Shown one piece after another: positions 9,769 through 20,313 of a DNA stretch of 48,957 bases. How positions within the stretch are numbered: the stretch's first letter is position 1; each line of letters starts with the position of its first letter. The position numbers were made by a program, and so were the translations under genes. Source of the DNA: Pseudorhodoferax sp. Leaf267 (GTDB lineage: Bacteria > Pseudomonadota > Gammaproteobacteria > Burkholderiales > Burkholderiaceae_C). Location: NCBI RefSeq assembly GCF_001422405.1, contig NZ_LMMV01000001.1, forward strand, positions 1,148,235-1,197,191. The letters are read 5' to 3'. The notes under the pieces were generated by a model. That model was given only the letters and a program-made list of their open reading frames with translations. It had not been told where the DNA came from and searched no databases.

Positions 9769-10470
9769 ATGGCCAGCCATGACACAGGCACGATATCCCA
9801 GATGATCGGCATCGCACTCGGCGCGCTGCCGCCCCCTTGCACCCCATCCCTGCTTGCGCTGCTGCGCCAGGCCGAGCCGGCCACCATCGGCCACTTTCAC
9901 GAACGCGGTTTCCTGCATGGCGGCATCCGCGCCATGGCGGGCGTGACGCGCAGCGTGGGCACGGCCGTGACGGTGCGCTGCGAAGGCATGGACGGCTCCA
10001 TCCTGCACCACGCGCTGGGCCAGCTGCGTGCCGGCGACTTCCTGTTCGTCGACCGCGCCGGCGACCAGGTCGTGGCCTGCATCGGCGGCGCCAGCGTGCT
10101 GGCCGCGCAGCTGCGCGGCGCGGCCGGCATCGTGGTCGACGGCTGCGTGACCGACATCGACGAGCTGCGCGCGCTGGGCCTGCCGGTGTGGGCGCGCGGC
10201 CTGGCCGCCCGCACCACGCGCGCCGGCGGCCAGGCCGGCAGCTTCTGCCAGCCCGTGGACTGCGGCGGCGTGCGCGTGCACCCCGGCGATGCCGTGCTGG
10301 CCGACGAGAACGGCGTGCTGGTCATGGCCCCGGCCGAAGCCCGGGCGCTGGCCGAGCGCGCCATCGCGCTGCAGCAGGCCGAGCACCAGACGCTGGCGCG
10401 GCTGCGCGCAGGCGAGACCTACCCCCACATCCTGAACACGCGGCTCGCCGCCGCAGAAAGCCTGACATGA
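9769..10470 (+). CDS. RraA-like / HMG-aldolase family protein
   Basis: A 233-residue member of the RraA/4-hydroxy-4-methyl-2-oxoglutarate aldolase fold (often mislabelled demethylmenaquinone methyltransferase). Family landmarks are VGTAVTVRCEGMDGS (about 63-77), the central GAAGIVVDGCVTDIDEL (about 118-134), PVWARG, and the C-terminal segment VHPGDAVLADENGVLVM. True class II aldolases carry an R-D pair after the DG motif; here the arginine position is threonine (T128) while the metal-binding aspartate D129 is kept. Aldolase activity is thus uncertain, and a decarboxylase or other lyase role is possible. AAGGG lies nine bases before the ATG. It is the first gene of the cluster and overlaps the amidase start as ATGA. 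Confidence 0.85.
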   Translation: MASHDTGTISQMIGIALGALPPPCTPSLLALLRQAEPATIGHFHERGFLHGGIRAMAGVTRSVGTAVTVRCEGMDGSILHHALGQLRAGDFLFVDRAGDQVVACIGGASVLAAQLRGAAGIVVDGCVTDIDELRALGLPVWARGLAARTTRAGGQAGSFCQPVDCGGVRVHPGDAVLADENGVLVMAPAEARALAERAIALQQAEHQTLARLRAGETYPHILNTRLAAAESLT

Positions 10471-11816
10471 GCACCTCTACCCTGCCCCCACCCTTTGCGC
10501 CCATCGCCGAGCTGGCAAAGGCGCTGCGCATCGGCACGCTGACCTCGGTCGCGTTGACGCAGGACTGCCTGCAACGCATCGCGGCCCACGACGCGCAGTG
10601 CCACAGCTTCATCGCGGTCTACGCAGACGAGGCCCTGGCCGCCGCCGCCCGCGCCGACCAGGCGCTGCGCGCCGGCCAGGACCGCGGGCTGCTGCACGGC
10701 ATCCCGGTGGCGCTCAAGGACCTGGTGGACGTCGAGGGCAGGCCGACGACGGCCGGCTCGCCGCTGCTGGCGGACAACATCGCGCGGCGAGACGCGGCCA
10801 TCGTGCGCCGCATCGCCGAGGCCGGCGGCATCGTCATCGGCAAGACGCACCTGGTGCAGTTCGCGCTGGGCGCCTGGGGCACCAACCCGCACATGGGCAC
10901 GCCGCGCAACCCGGCCGGCCGCGCCAGCGACACGCTGGCGCCCGGCGGCTCCAGCAGCGGGTCGGCGGTCGCCGTGGCGGCCCATCTCGTGCCCTGGGCC
11001 GTGGGCTCGGACACGGGGGGCTCGGTGCGCGTGCCGGCCGCGTTCTGCGGCATCGTCGGCTTCAAGCCCACCATCGACGCACTGCCGCGCGGCGGCGTCT
11101 ACCCGCTCAGCGACACGCTGGACAGCCTGGGCCTGCTGGTCTCCTCGGTTGAGGATGCGCGCACCTGCTTCGAGGCGCTGGCCGGCAAGCCCGCGGCCGC
11201 GGCCGCACCCGGCAGGCGCATTGGCGTGCTGGAGCCGGAAGAACTTGCGACGCTCGCCCCCGCGCTGGCGCAATGCCTGGCCAGCAACCTGCTTCGGCTG
11301 GAGCAGGCCGGCTGGACCCTGGTGCCATTCCGCTTCCCCGCGCCGCTGGTCGCGTTCAAGGAGCCGACCAACGCCATCCAGATCGCCGAGGGTGCCTGGG
11401 TGAACGACCGCTTCCTGGACGACCCGGACGCGCCGATCGACCCCGCCGTGCGGCCGCGCCTGGTCGCCGCGCGCGCGACGACAGCCGTGCAGTACCTGCA
11501 GGCCCGGGCCACGGCGGCGCAATGGCAGCAGCAATTCGCGGCCGAGATGGACCGGCTGGGCCTGGCCGCCATCGCCATGCCGGTGACTGCGGTGACCGCG
11601 CCGCGGCTGCAGGACATCGACCACGGCACGGCGCCTGTGCAGTTCACGCGGCCCATCAACCTGCTGGCGCTGTGCGGCATCTCGCTGCCCGCCGGGCTGG
11701 ACGACGACGAGCGCCCGATCGGCCTGCAGCTGGTCGGCCGTGCCGGTGCGGACCACGCGCTGCTGGCGCTCGCGCACGATGCCGCGGCGGCACTGGCCGC
11801 CTCGCCTTCCCTCTGA
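10467..11816 (+). CDS. Amidase-signature-family hydrolase
   Basis: A 449-residue amidase of the Ser-cisSer-Lys family (GatA/FAAH fold), which hydrolyses carboxamides in the cytoplasm. The triad is visible: K84 in GIPVALKDLVDV, the cis-serine within GGSSSGSA (162-164), and the nucleophile S186 in GSDTGGSVRVPAA. The glycine/serine-rich signature is intact and the length is normal. No signal peptide. The ATG overlaps the RraA stop. There is no gatB or gatC nearby and the sequence is not close to GatA, so this is a catabolic amidase of unknown substrate rather than part of tRNA amidotransferase. Its neighbours are solute-binding proteins for carboxylates, which suggests an imported amide or amino acid derivative. 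Confidence 0.9.
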   Translation: MSTSTLPPPFAPIAELAKALRIGTLTSVALTQDCLQRIAAHDAQCHSFIAVYADEALAAAARADQALRAGQDRGLLHGIPVALKDLVDVEGRPTTAGSPLLADNIARRDAAIVRRIAEAGGIVIGKTHLVQFALGAWGTNPHMGTPRNPAGRASDTLAPGGSSSGSAVAVAAHLVPWAVGSDTGGSVRVPAAFCGIVGFKPTIDALPRGGVYPLSDTLDSLGLLVSSVEDARTCFEALAGKPAAAAAPGRRIGVLEPEELATLAPALAQCLASNLLRLEQAGWTLVPFRFPAPLVAFKEPTNAIQIAEGAWVNDRFLDDPDAPIDPAVRPRLVAARATTAVQYLQARATAAQWQQQFAAEMDRLGLAAIAMPVTAVTAPRLQDIDHGTAPVQFTRPINLLALCGISLPAGLDDDERPIGLQLVGRAGADHALLALAHDAAAALAASPSL

Positions 11817-11829
11817 CCGGAGCACTGCC

Positions 11830-12786
11830 ATGCTGCACAGACTGATCGCCATGGGGATGGCGCTGGCCGCCTCCTGCGCCCTGGCCCAGGGCTACCCGGA
11901 CAAGCCGGTGCGCCTGGTCGTGCCGTTCCCGCCCGGCGGCAGCGTGGACCTGGTCGCGCGCCTGGTCGGCAAGAGCCTGCAGGACGCGCTGCAACAGCCC
12001 TTCGTCGTCGACAACAAGCCGGGCGCGTCCGGCAACATCGGCGCGGCCTACGTCGCCAAGGCTCCGGCGGACGGCTACACGCTGCTGGTCGGCAGCGCGG
12101 GCGTGTTCGCGGCCAACCAGTTCCTCTACGCGAACCCGCCGCTCGATCCCTTGACGGCCTTCGCGCCCATCATGCGCATCGTGGACCAGCCCAACATCCT
12201 GGTCGTGGGCAATGCGTCGCCCGCGCGCACGGTGCGTGAGCTGATCGCGCTGGCCAAGGCGCAGCCCGGCAAGATCACCTTCGGCACGGCCAGCGTGGGC
12301 TCGGCCCAGCATTTCTCGACCGAGATCTTCATGCAGCAGGCCGGCATCGAACTGCTGCACGTGCCCTACAAGGGCGGCGCTCCCGCGCTCGTGGACCTGA
12401 TGGGCGGGCAGATCGACATGCTGTTCGACACCTCGCCAACGGCACTGCCCTATGCGAAGAGCGGCAAGCTGCGCGCGCTGGCCATCACGAGCCGGCAGCG
12501 CTCGCCGCTGCTGCCCGATGTGCCGACCATGCGCGAGGCCGGCCTGCCGGACTTCGAGGTCATGACCTGGACCGGCATCGCCGCGCCGGCCGGCACGCCG
12601 CCGGCCGTGGTCGAGAAGCTCAATGCCGCCATCAAGGCTGCGCTGCAGGGCCCGCTGCGCAGGCAGCTCGAAGAGACCTCGCTGATTCCGGTCGGCGATT
12701 CGCCGCAGGCCTTCGGCGCGTTCATGCGCCAGGACGCGGAGCACTACGCACGCCTGGTGCGGTCCGCACACATCACGCCGCAGTAG
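11830..12786 (+). CDS. Bug-family (TctC-like) periplasmic solute-binding protein 1
   Basis: A 318-residue Bug protein with a Sec signal peptide at residues 1-19 (cleavage near ALAQG). It has the family blocks YPDKPVRLVVPFPPGGSVDLVAR, VVDNKPGASGNIGAA, PADGYTLLVG and VPYKGGAPALVDLMGGQID. Bug proteins bind carboxylates, amino acids or amides in the periplasm. Their usual membrane partners TctA and TctB are not in the window, so it either pairs with a remote transporter or acts as a sensor. CGGAG precedes the start. Expressed with the RraA-amidase pair, 13 bases after the amidase stop. Confidence 0.92.
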   Translation: MLHRLIAMGMALAASCALAQGYPDKPVRLVVPFPPGGSVDLVARLVGKSLQDALQQPFVVDNKPGASGNIGAAYVAKAPADGYTLLVGSAGVFAANQFLYANPPLDPLTAFAPIMRIVDQPNILVVGNASPARTVRELIALAKAQPGKITFGTASVGSAQHFSTEIFMQQAGIELLHVPYKGGAPALVDLMGGQIDMLFDTSPTALPYAKSGKLRALAITSRQRSPLLPDVPTMREAGLPDFEVMTWTGIAAPAGTPPAVVEKLNAAIKAALQGPLRRQLEETSLIPVGDSPQAFGAFMRQDAEHYARLVRSAHITPQ

Positions 12787-12810
12787 CGGCCCCTTGCGCC
12801 CACGCTTTGC

Positions 12811-12830
12811 GGCATGGCCGCAGCCATGCC
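12811..12830 (+). other. Intercistronic hairpin between the two Bug genes
   Basis: GGCATGGC at 12811-12818 and GCCATGCC at 12823-12830 form an 8-base-pair perfect stem with a 4-base loop (CGCA). No T-tract follows, so it is more likely an mRNA-stabilising or processing element than a terminator. Confidence 0.5.
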
Positions 12831-12877
12831 TGGCCGGCTGTTGCCTTCGCTTTCCCAACCCCTCGCTGGAGCTCCCC

Positions 12878-13852
12878 ATGAAGACCCCCCTGAAACATCT
12901 GCTGTGTGCGTTGTCGCTGGCCCTGGCCGGCCTGGCAGGCGCCGCGGACTACCCCGACAAGCCCGTGCGCATCGTCGTGCCCTACCCGCCCGGCGGCGCG
13001 TCCGACACCGTGTCGCGGCTGATCGGCCTGCAGCTGTCGCAGCGCCTGGGCCAGCCCGTCGTGGTGGAGAACAAGCCGGGCGCCACCGAGCAGATCGGCG
13101 CCGGCTTCGTCGCCAAGTCCCGGGCCGACGGCTACACGCTGCTGCTGGCGTCCACCGCCGGCCTGTCGGTGAACCCCACGCTGTACAAGGGCCGGCTGGC
13201 CTACGACGCGCAGAAGGACTTCGCGCCGATCGCGCAGCTCGTGACGCTGCCCAGCATCGTGATGGTCCACCCCGCGCTGCCGGTGCGCAGCTTCGACGAA
13301 TTGACGGCCTACCTGCGCGCCTCGCCCACGGCCGTGAGCTATGCCTCCAGCGGCGCCGGCAACCCCAGCCACCTGGGCATGGAGCTGTACAAGCGCGTCG
13401 CCGCGCTGGAGCTGACGCATGTGCCGTACAAGGGCGGCGCACCGGCGCTGCAGGACCTGATGTCCGGCCATGTTCCGGTGATGATGGCGATCGGCCCCGA
13501 GTCCATGCCCATGGCCAAGGCCGGCAAGCTGCGCGCCATCGCCGTGACCACCGCCAGGCGCTCGGCCGCCTACCCCGGCCTGCCGGCCGTGGCCGAGACG
13601 GCGGGCTTTGCCAGCTTCGAGCTGCTGCACTGGTTCGGCCTGCTCGCGCCGACCGGCACGCCGCCGGCCGTCGTGGCGCTGCTGAACCAGCATGTCAACG
13701 AGATCCTGCAGGAGCCGGCCATGAAGGCCAAGCTGACCGAGCTGGGCATGGAGATCGAGGGCGGCACGCCGCAGAAGCTGGCCGACACCGTGCGGCGCGA
13801 CCGGCTCAAGTGGGAGAAGGTCATCGCGGACGCCAACATCCGCGTCGACTGA
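12878..13852 (+). CDS. Bug-family (TctC-like) periplasmic solute-binding protein 2
   Basis: A 324-residue paralogue of the preceding gene, with a signal peptide at residues 1-22 (cleavage near GAADY). It carries the same family blocks: YPDKPVRIVVPYPPGGASDTVSRL, VVENKPGATEQIGAGFVAK, ADGYTLLLAS and VPYKGGAPALQDLMSGHVPV. The ligand-facing segments differ from copy 1 (GASGNIG against GATEQIG; FDTSPTALP against MAIGPESMP), so the two probably bind different compounds. CTGGAG precedes the ATG. The same operon is likely, after a 91-base spacer with a hairpin. Confidence 0.92.
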   Translation: MKTPLKHLLCALSLALAGLAGAADYPDKPVRIVVPYPPGGASDTVSRLIGLQLSQRLGQPVVVENKPGATEQIGAGFVAKSRADGYTLLLASTAGLSVNPTLYKGRLAYDAQKDFAPIAQLVTLPSIVMVHPALPVRSFDELTAYLRASPTAVSYASSGAGNPSHLGMELYKRVAALELTHVPYKGGAPALQDLMSGHVPVMMAIGPESMPMAKAGKLRAIAVTTARRSAAYPGLPAVAETAGFASFELLHWFGLLAPTGTPPAVVALLNQHVNEILQEPAMKAKLTELGMEIEGGTPQKLADTVRRDRLKWEKVIADANIRVD

Positions 13853-13869
13853 GCAGGCAGGAGCAGACT

Positions 13870-14525
13870 ATGGTTTTCTCTGGGACCGGCATCCTGATAT
13901 CGTCGATGGAAGTGCTGCCGCACGAAGATGCGGACTTCAACATCTGGAACGACCGCGAGCACATGGCCGAGCGCGTGGCGATCCCGGGCTTCCTGGACGG
14001 GCGGCGCTACACGTCGGTCGATGCGCCGACGCGCTACCTGCAGATCTACAACACGCGCGACATCGGCGTGCTGGACGGCCCCCACTACCGCGCAGCGCTG
14101 GCGCACCAGACGGCCTGGTCGCTGCACCACATCACGCGCTTCATCACGCCCACGCGCGTGGTCGGCCGGCTGGTGCACAGCCAGGGCGCAGTGCGCGGCG
14201 TGGCCGTGCTGCTGTTGCGCCTGCGCCCTGCCGGCGCGCCCGCGATGCTGCCGGCCCTGGCGGGCCTGGTGGACCTGCTGCAGCAGCCGGGCGCGGGCTG
14301 CATCCATTTCGTCGAGGCGGACCCGCGCCTGTCGCGGCCGGTCACGGCCGATGCCAGTTACACAGGCGGGCAGGACTGCTACGTGGTGCTCGAATGCACA
14401 GGCGTGCCCGCGGCCCAGCGCATCCTGGCCGGGCTGCGCCTGCCCGGATCGGGCTACGGCGAGCTCATCGACGCCCGCGTGTACCAGTACCGCATGGACG
14501 TGACCGCGGCGGCACTGGCAGCTGC

Positions 14526-14529
<4 letters not shown>
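13870..14529 (+). CDS. EthD-like dimeric alpha-beta barrel protein
   Basis: A 219-residue protein whose N-terminal half reads as an EthD/DUF4286-like ferredoxin fold: a beta strand ([11 protein letters not shown]), then [29 protein letters not shown], a typical block in which the conserved W-x2-x-E-H residues sit, and YLQIYNTRD. The second half may repeat the fold ([12 protein letters not shown] and CYVVLECTG look like its strands). Members are small cytoplasmic enzymes or accessory proteins of degradative pathways, often decarboxylases or monooxygenase helpers. AGGAG lies six bases before the ATG. It is the last gene of the cluster; its stop codon overlaps that of the convergent ABC gene. 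Exact function unknown. Confidence 0.75.
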
Positions 14530-15550
<1,021 letters not shown>

Positions 15551-15554
<4 letters not shown>

Positions 15555-16519
15555 CGCGCGCCCTCCGCATGCAGCCAGCAGGCCGCTCGGCTGGCACCGG
15601 CCGGCAGCAGCTCGGGCCGCTCGACCTTGCAGCGGTCGAACACCTTGGGGCAGCGCGGGTTGAACGCGCAGCCCTGCGGGATGGCGTTGAGGCGCGGCAT
15701 GGAGCCGTCGATCTGGTTGAGCATGTCGCGGTCCATGGTGATGTCCGGGATCGCGGCCATCAGGCCTTCGGAATACGGGTGCGCCGGGTGGTTGATCACC
15801 TCGTGCACCGGGCCGATCTCGGCGATGCGGCCGGCGTACATCACGGCCACGCGGTCGCAGGTCTCGGCGATCACGCCCATGTCGTGCGTGATCAGCATCA
15901 CGGCCGCGCCATGCTGCTGGCACACGCGCTTGAGCAGGCTGATGATCTGCGCCTGGATCGACACGTCCAGCGCCGTGGTCGGCTCGTCGGCCACGATGAG
16001 CTTGGGCTCGGCCGCCAGCGCCAGGGCGATCACGACACGCTGGCGCATGCCGCCGGAGAACTGGTGCGGGTAGTGGTCGATGCGCTGCTCGGCCGCCGGG
16101 ATGCCGGTGTCCTGCAGCAAGGTGATGGCGCGCTGGCGCGCTTCGGCAGCGCCGACCGGCAGGTGCGTCTGGATGGTCTCGATGAGTTGCCGGCCCACGG
16201 AATACAGCGGGTTCAGCGAGGTCAGCGGGTCCTGGAAGATCGCGCCGATGCGCCGGCCGCGGATGCGCCGCATGGCGTCGTGGTCCAGGTTGTCGATGCG
16301 CTGCCCTTCGAGCAGGATCTGGCCGCTGGCCACGCGGCCCGGCGGCTCCAGCAGGCCGATGATGGACGCGCCGGTCAGCGACTTGCCGGCACCGGACTCG
16401 CCGACCACGCCGAGGATCTCGCCGGGCGCGATGGAAAAGGAGATGTCGTCCAGCGCGCGCAGCGTGCCGCGCCGGTGGGGGAACTCGACGACGAGGTTCT
16501 TGACTTCTAGCAGGGACAT
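15551..16519 (-). CDS. Peptide-type ABC importer, ATP-binding protein (DppD-like)
   Basis: A 322-residue ATPase that pairs with the next gene to drive import. Motifs: Walker [10 protein letters not shown]-loop [11 protein letters not shown], signature FSGGMRQR, Walker [14 protein letters not shown]-loop ITHD, and the C-terminal [16 protein letters not shown] segment found in DppD/OppD. The short N-terminus ([13 protein letters not shown]) is normal. It follows the DppC-like permease by 34 bases and overlaps the DppF-like start by four. Confidence 0.95.
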
Positions 16520-16553
16520 GAAGGCTGGCTCGGGGCTGGCAGAAACGGGCGCG

Positions 16554-17480
16554 TCAGCGCAGGCGGGGGTTCAGGGCGTCGCGCAGCCAGTCGCCCAGCA
16601 GGTTCACGCTGAGCGCGATGATGACCAGCATCAGGCCGGGGAACACGGTGATCCACCATTCGCCGGAGAACAGGTAGTCGTTGCCGACGCGGATCAGTGT
16701 GCCCAGCGAGGGCGAGGTCGGCGGCGCGCCCACGCCCAGAAAGGACAGCGTCGCCTCGGTGATGATGGCCGTGGCCACCTGGATGGTGGCCAGCACCATC
16801 ACCGGCCCCAGCACGTTGGGCAGCACGTGGCGGCGCATGATGCGCAGCGGCGAGACGCCGGTCACGCGTGCGGCCTGCACGTATTCCTTGTTGCGCTCGA
16901 CCAGCGTGGAGCCACGCACGGTGCGCGCGTACTGCACCCAGCCCGTGAGCGAGATCGAGATGATCAGCACGCCGAAGGCCAGGCCCTCGTGCGCGTTCGG
17001 GAACAGCGCGCGGCCGACGCCGGCGATCAGCAGCGCCACCAGGATAGCCGGGAACGACAGCATCACATCGCACAGCCGCATCAGCGCCGTGTCGATCCAG
17101 CCGCCCTTGAACCCGGCGAGCAGGCCCAGGCCCACGCCCACGATCAGCGACAGCATGACCGAGGCCAGGCCGACGACGAGCGAGATGCGCGCGCCATACA
17201 TCAAGGCCGACAGGATGTCGCGCCCCTGGTCGTCGGTGCCCAGCAGGTATTTGCGCGAGCCCTGGGCCTCCCAGGCCGGCGGCAGGCGCGCATCGCCGAG
17301 CTCCAGCGTGGCCAGGTCGAACGGGTTGTGCGGCGCCACCCAGCCTGCGAAGAAGGCGCAGAACACGCACACCAGCGCCACGACGCCGGCCAGGATGGCC
17401 GTGGGCGAGGTGCGGAAGCTGTAGCCGACGTCGCTGTGCCAGGCGCGCTGGAACCAGTGGCCGTGTGTCGCGGCCTGCAT
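16554..17480 (-). CDS. Peptide-type ABC importer permease (DppC-like)
   Basis: A 308-residue inner-membrane permease with about six transmembrane helices, the first at about residues 29-47 (AILAGVVALVCVFCAFFAGW). It has the OppC N-terminal domain, the periplasmic loop motif LGTDDQGRDILSALMYGARISL and the coupling-helix (EAA) region EYVQAARVTGVSPLRIMRRHVLPN. The ATG at 17480 shares a base with the stop of the upstream binding-protein gene (TGATG). Its partner DppB-like permease is not adjacent: a binding protein and an M20 hydrolase gene lie between them. Confidence 0.94.
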   Translation of the reverse strand: MQAATHGHWFQRAWHSDVGYSFRTSPTAILAGVVALVCVFCAFFAGWVAPHNPFDLATLELGDARLPPAWEAQGSRKYLLGTDDQGRDILSALMYGARISLVVGLASVMLSLIVGVGLGLLAGFKGGWIDTALMRLCDVMLSFPAILVALLIAGVGRALFPNAHEGLAFGVLIISISLTGWVQYARTVRGSTLVERNKEYVQAARVTGVSPLRIMRRHVLPNVLGPVMVLATIQVATAIITEATLSFLGVGAPPTSPSLGTLIRVGNDYLFSGEWWITVFPGLMLVIIALSVNLLGDWLRDALNPRLR

Positions 17481-19060
17481 CACTTGCCCACCTTGATGAA
17501 CTTCCACGGCATGAAGTTGTCAGGCAACTGCACCACGGTCACGCCTTGGCGTACGGCCCAGTTCAAGGTCTGCTGGTGCAGCGGGATGTGGCCGATGTCG
17601 TCCTGGTGCAGCTTCATGGCTTCATGGATCATGGCCATGCGCTTGGTGTCGTCGATCTCGGAGGCCACCTGATCGGTCAGCGCATCGACCTTGGCGTTGC
17701 TGTAGGCGCCCAGGTTGAACTGGCCGCGCCCGCCTTCGCCCGGTGTGCCCATGACAGGAAACAACACGTTGTGCACATCCACCGTGCTCGCCGTCCAGCC
17801 CAGCATGTAGAAGCTGGTGTCGCGGCGCAGGATCTTGGGGAAGTAGCTGGCCTTGGTCTCGGCCTCCAGGTTGATCTTCACGCCGATGCGCGAGAGGTTG
17901 GCCGCCACCGCCTGGCAGATCTCGCCGTCGTTGACGTAGCGGTCGTTCGGGCAGTTCATCTTGACCTCGAAGCCGTTGGGGTAGCCCGCCTCGGCCATGA
18001 GCTTTCTGGCGGCCTCCTGGTCGAACGGCAGGCGCTTGGCCAGGTCGGGCGCGAAGCCGCGCACCTGCGGGGGGATCATGAGGCCGACCGGGATGGCCGA
18101 GTTGCGCATCACGCGCGTGCGGATCGACTCGATGTCGATGGCCTGGTAGAAAGCCTGGCGCACACGCTTGTCCTTGAACGGGTTCTTGCCCTTCACGTTG
18201 GAGAACAGCAGCTCGTCGCGCTTTTGGTCCATGCCGAGAAAGATCACGCGCAGCTCGGGGCCCTGCAGCACGGTGAGCTTGGGGTCGCCCTTGATGCGCT
18301 CGATGTCCTGCACCGGCACCGGCTCCATCACATCGACCTCGCCGGACAGCAGCGCCGCCACGCGCGTGGCGTCGTTGCCCACCACGTTGAAGATCACCTC
18401 GTCGACATTGCTGTCGATCTTGGCCCAGTAATTGGCGCTGCGCGTGAAGACCGAGCGCACGTTGGGTTGGCGCTCGCGCGCACGGAACGGCCCGGTGCCG
18501 TTGGCGCGGAACGACGCGGCATTCTCGATGCCCTTGCGCCGGTCCACCGGGCGGGTGGCCTGGTTTTCCTCGCACCACTTCTTGCTCATGATGTACCAGT
18601 TGGTGATCAGGTCGGGCAGGATGGGGAAGGGCTGCGTGGTGACGATGTCGATGGTGGTGTCGTCGATCTTGTTGATCTGCTTGATCTGGCCCACGTAGCT
18701 CTTCACGTCCGAGCCTTCGCCCTTCGCGCGCTCGTAGCTGAAGATCACGTCGTCGGCCGTGAACGGTGTGCCGTCGTGGAATTGCACGTTCTTGCGCAGG
18801 TCGAAGCGCCACACGGTGGGCTGAGTCTGCTTCCAGCTGGTGGCCAGCGCTGCGGTCAGCTTGAAGTCCTTGCCGCGCGTGACCAGCGGCTCGTAGACGT
18901 TGCCGGTCACGGTGAGCTGCAGCGATTCCTGCAGCGAGTGCGGGTCCAGCGATGTGGCGTCGCCCTGGTTGGCGATCTTCAGCGTGAGGGCATGCACGGG
19001 CAACAGGGCCGTGGCCAGCGCGCTCAGCGCAAAGGCCATCAAGGTGGTCTTGGTCTTCAT
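17480..19060 (-). CDS. Extracellular solute-binding protein, family 5 (copy nearest dppC)
   Basis: A 526-residue periplasmic binding protein of the DppA/OppA type (SBP_bac_5). A Sec signal peptide covers about residues 1-24 (cleavage near VHALT) with no lipobox. Family features are GDATSLDPHSLQES, YEPLVTRG, LRKNVQFHDGTPFTADDVIFSYERA, NGTGPF, and the C-terminal half with KNPFKDKRVRQAFYQAID. It is paralogous to the other family 5 protein of this operon; both share the GKNP-x-KD-x-RVR block. The start has a GGAG ribosome-binding sequence. Ligand unknown, plausibly a peptide or N-acyl amino acid given the M20 hydrolase beside it. Confidence 0.94.
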   Translation of the reverse strand: MKTKTTLMAFALSALATALLPVHALTLKIANQGDATSLDPHSLQESLQLTVTGNVYEPLVTRGKDFKLTAALATSWKQTQPTVWRFDLRKNVQFHDGTPFTADDVIFSYERAKGEGSDVKSYVGQIKQINKIDDTTIDIVTTQPFPILPDLITNWYIMSKKWCEENQATRPVDRRKGIENAASFRANGTGPFRARERQPNVRSVFTRSANYWAKIDSNVDEVIFNVVGNDATRVAALLSGEVDVMEPVPVQDIERIKGDPKLTVLQGPELRVIFLGMDQKRDELLFSNVKGKNPFKDKRVRQAFYQAIDIESIRTRVMRNSAIPVGLMIPPQVRGFAPDLAKRLPFDQEAARKLMAEAGYPNGFEVKMNCPNDRYVNDGEICQAVAANLSRIGVKINLEAETKASYFPKILRRDTSFYMLGWTASTVDVHNVLFPVMGTPGEGGRGQFNLGAYSNAKVDALTDQVASEIDDTKRMAMIHEAMKLHQDDIGHIPLHQQTLNWAVRQGVTVVQLPDNFMPWKFIKVGK

Positions 19061-19089
19061 CGGTAGCTCCTGGGGAAGTCGAAACGCGG

Positions 19090-20313
19090 TCAATCGGACT
19101 GTGGGTCGGCCAGCGGCATGCCTTGCTCGACGAGCCCCGCATGCAGGGCGGCGCCCAGCGGCAGGATCTCGTCGTTGAAGTCGTAGCGGCTGTTGTGCAG
19201 GTAGCAGCCATCGGGCGCGCCCTGGCCGATGCGCAGGTAGGCGCCAGGCCTGGCCTGCAGCATGAAGGAGAAATCTTCGGCGCCCATGCTGGGCTCCATG
19301 TCGCGCACCAGGCGTTCGGCGCCGACCAGGCGCTCGGCCACGTCGCCGGCGAAGCGGGCCTGCTCGCGCGTGTTGATGGTGGCGGGGTAGATGCGCTCGA
19401 AGCGCACCGCAGCGCTGGCCCCGAAGCCCTGCGCGATCGCGCTGCACAGCTCGGCCAGGCGGCGCTCGACCATGGCCTGCACCTTGGCATCGAAGGTGCG
19501 CACCGTGCCCACCAGAGTGGCCTCGCCGGGCACCACGCTCATGGCGCCCAGGTCGCCGGCCTGCATCGCGCACAGGCTGACGACCGCTGCGTCGATCGGC
19601 CGCGTGTTGCGTGACACGATGCTTTGCGCGGCCGTGATGATGTGGGCCGCCACGAGCACCGGGTCCACCGTCTGGTAGGCATGCGCGCCGTGCCCGCCCT
19701 TGCCCGTGATGGTGATCGTGATGCGGTCGGCCGCCGCCATCATGGCGCCGCTGTTCAGCCCCACGGTGCCGGGCTCCATGCCCGGCCAGTTGTGCATGGC
19801 ATAGACCGAGTCGACAGGAAAGCGTTGGAACAAGCCGTCTTCGATCATGGCGCGGGCACCCGCGAAGCCTTCCTCCCCGGGCTGGAAGATCAGCACGGCC
19901 GTGCCGTCGAAACGCCGGGTCTCGGCCAGGTAGCGCGCCGCGCCGACCAGCATGGCCGTGTGCCCATCGTGGCCGCAGCCATGCATCAGACCGTTGCGCG
20001 CGGAGCGCCAGTCACGGTCGCCCTGCTCCACCATGGGCAGCGCGTCCATGTCGGCGCGCAGGCCCAGCATGCCGCCGCTGGCCGTGCTGCGGCCGCGGAT
20101 CACGCCCACCACGCCGGTCTTGGCGATGCCGGTGTGCACCTCGTCGACACCGCACAGCCGCAGCGCATCGGCGATGCGGTCTGCCGTGTAGAACTCTTCG
20201 AAGCCGAGCTCGGGGTGCGCATGCAGGTCGCGGCGCAGTGCCGTCAGCTCGGGGTGGAAGCGCGCGATGTGGGCGAACGCGCGTCCGCCGGCGCGCAGCA
20301 CGGGCGCCAGCAT
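19090..20313 (-). CDS. M20-family amidohydrolase (hippurate hydrolase-like)
   Basis: A 407-residue cytoplasmic metallo-amidohydrolase of the M20D group, which removes N-acyl groups from amino acids or splits related amides. Metal-binding residues appear in HGCGHDGH (C113 and H115, about 111-118) and the catalytic pair E147-E148 in FQPGEEG. The lid-domain segment GKGGHGAHAYQTVDP is present, as is the C-terminal MGAEDFSFML, whose residues complete the site. Start and stop of adjacent genes overlap: the ATG at 20313 shares a base with the DppB-like stop. Placement inside the importer operon suggests that the imported substrate is an N-acylated or peptide-like compound hydrolysed on entry. Confidence 0.93.
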   Translation of the reverse strand: MLAPVLRAGGRAFAHIARFHPELTALRRDLHAHPELGFEEFYTADRIADALRLCGVDEVHTGIAKTGVVGVIRGRSTASGGMLGLRADMDALPMVEQGDRDWRSARNGLMHGCGHDGHTAMLVGAARYLAETRRFDGTAVLIFQPGEEGFAGARAMIEDGLFQRFPVDSVYAMHNWPGMEPGTVGLNSGAMMAAADRITITITGKGGHGAHAYQTVDPVLVAAHIITAAQSIVSRNTRPIDAAVVSLCAMQAGDLGAMSVVPGEATLVGTVRTFDAKVQAMVERRLAELCSAIAQGFGASAAVRFERIYPATINTREQARFAGDVAERLVGAERLVRDMEPSMGAEDFSFMLQARPGAYLRIGQGAPDGCYLHNSRYDFNDEILPLGAALHAGLVEQGMPLADPQSD

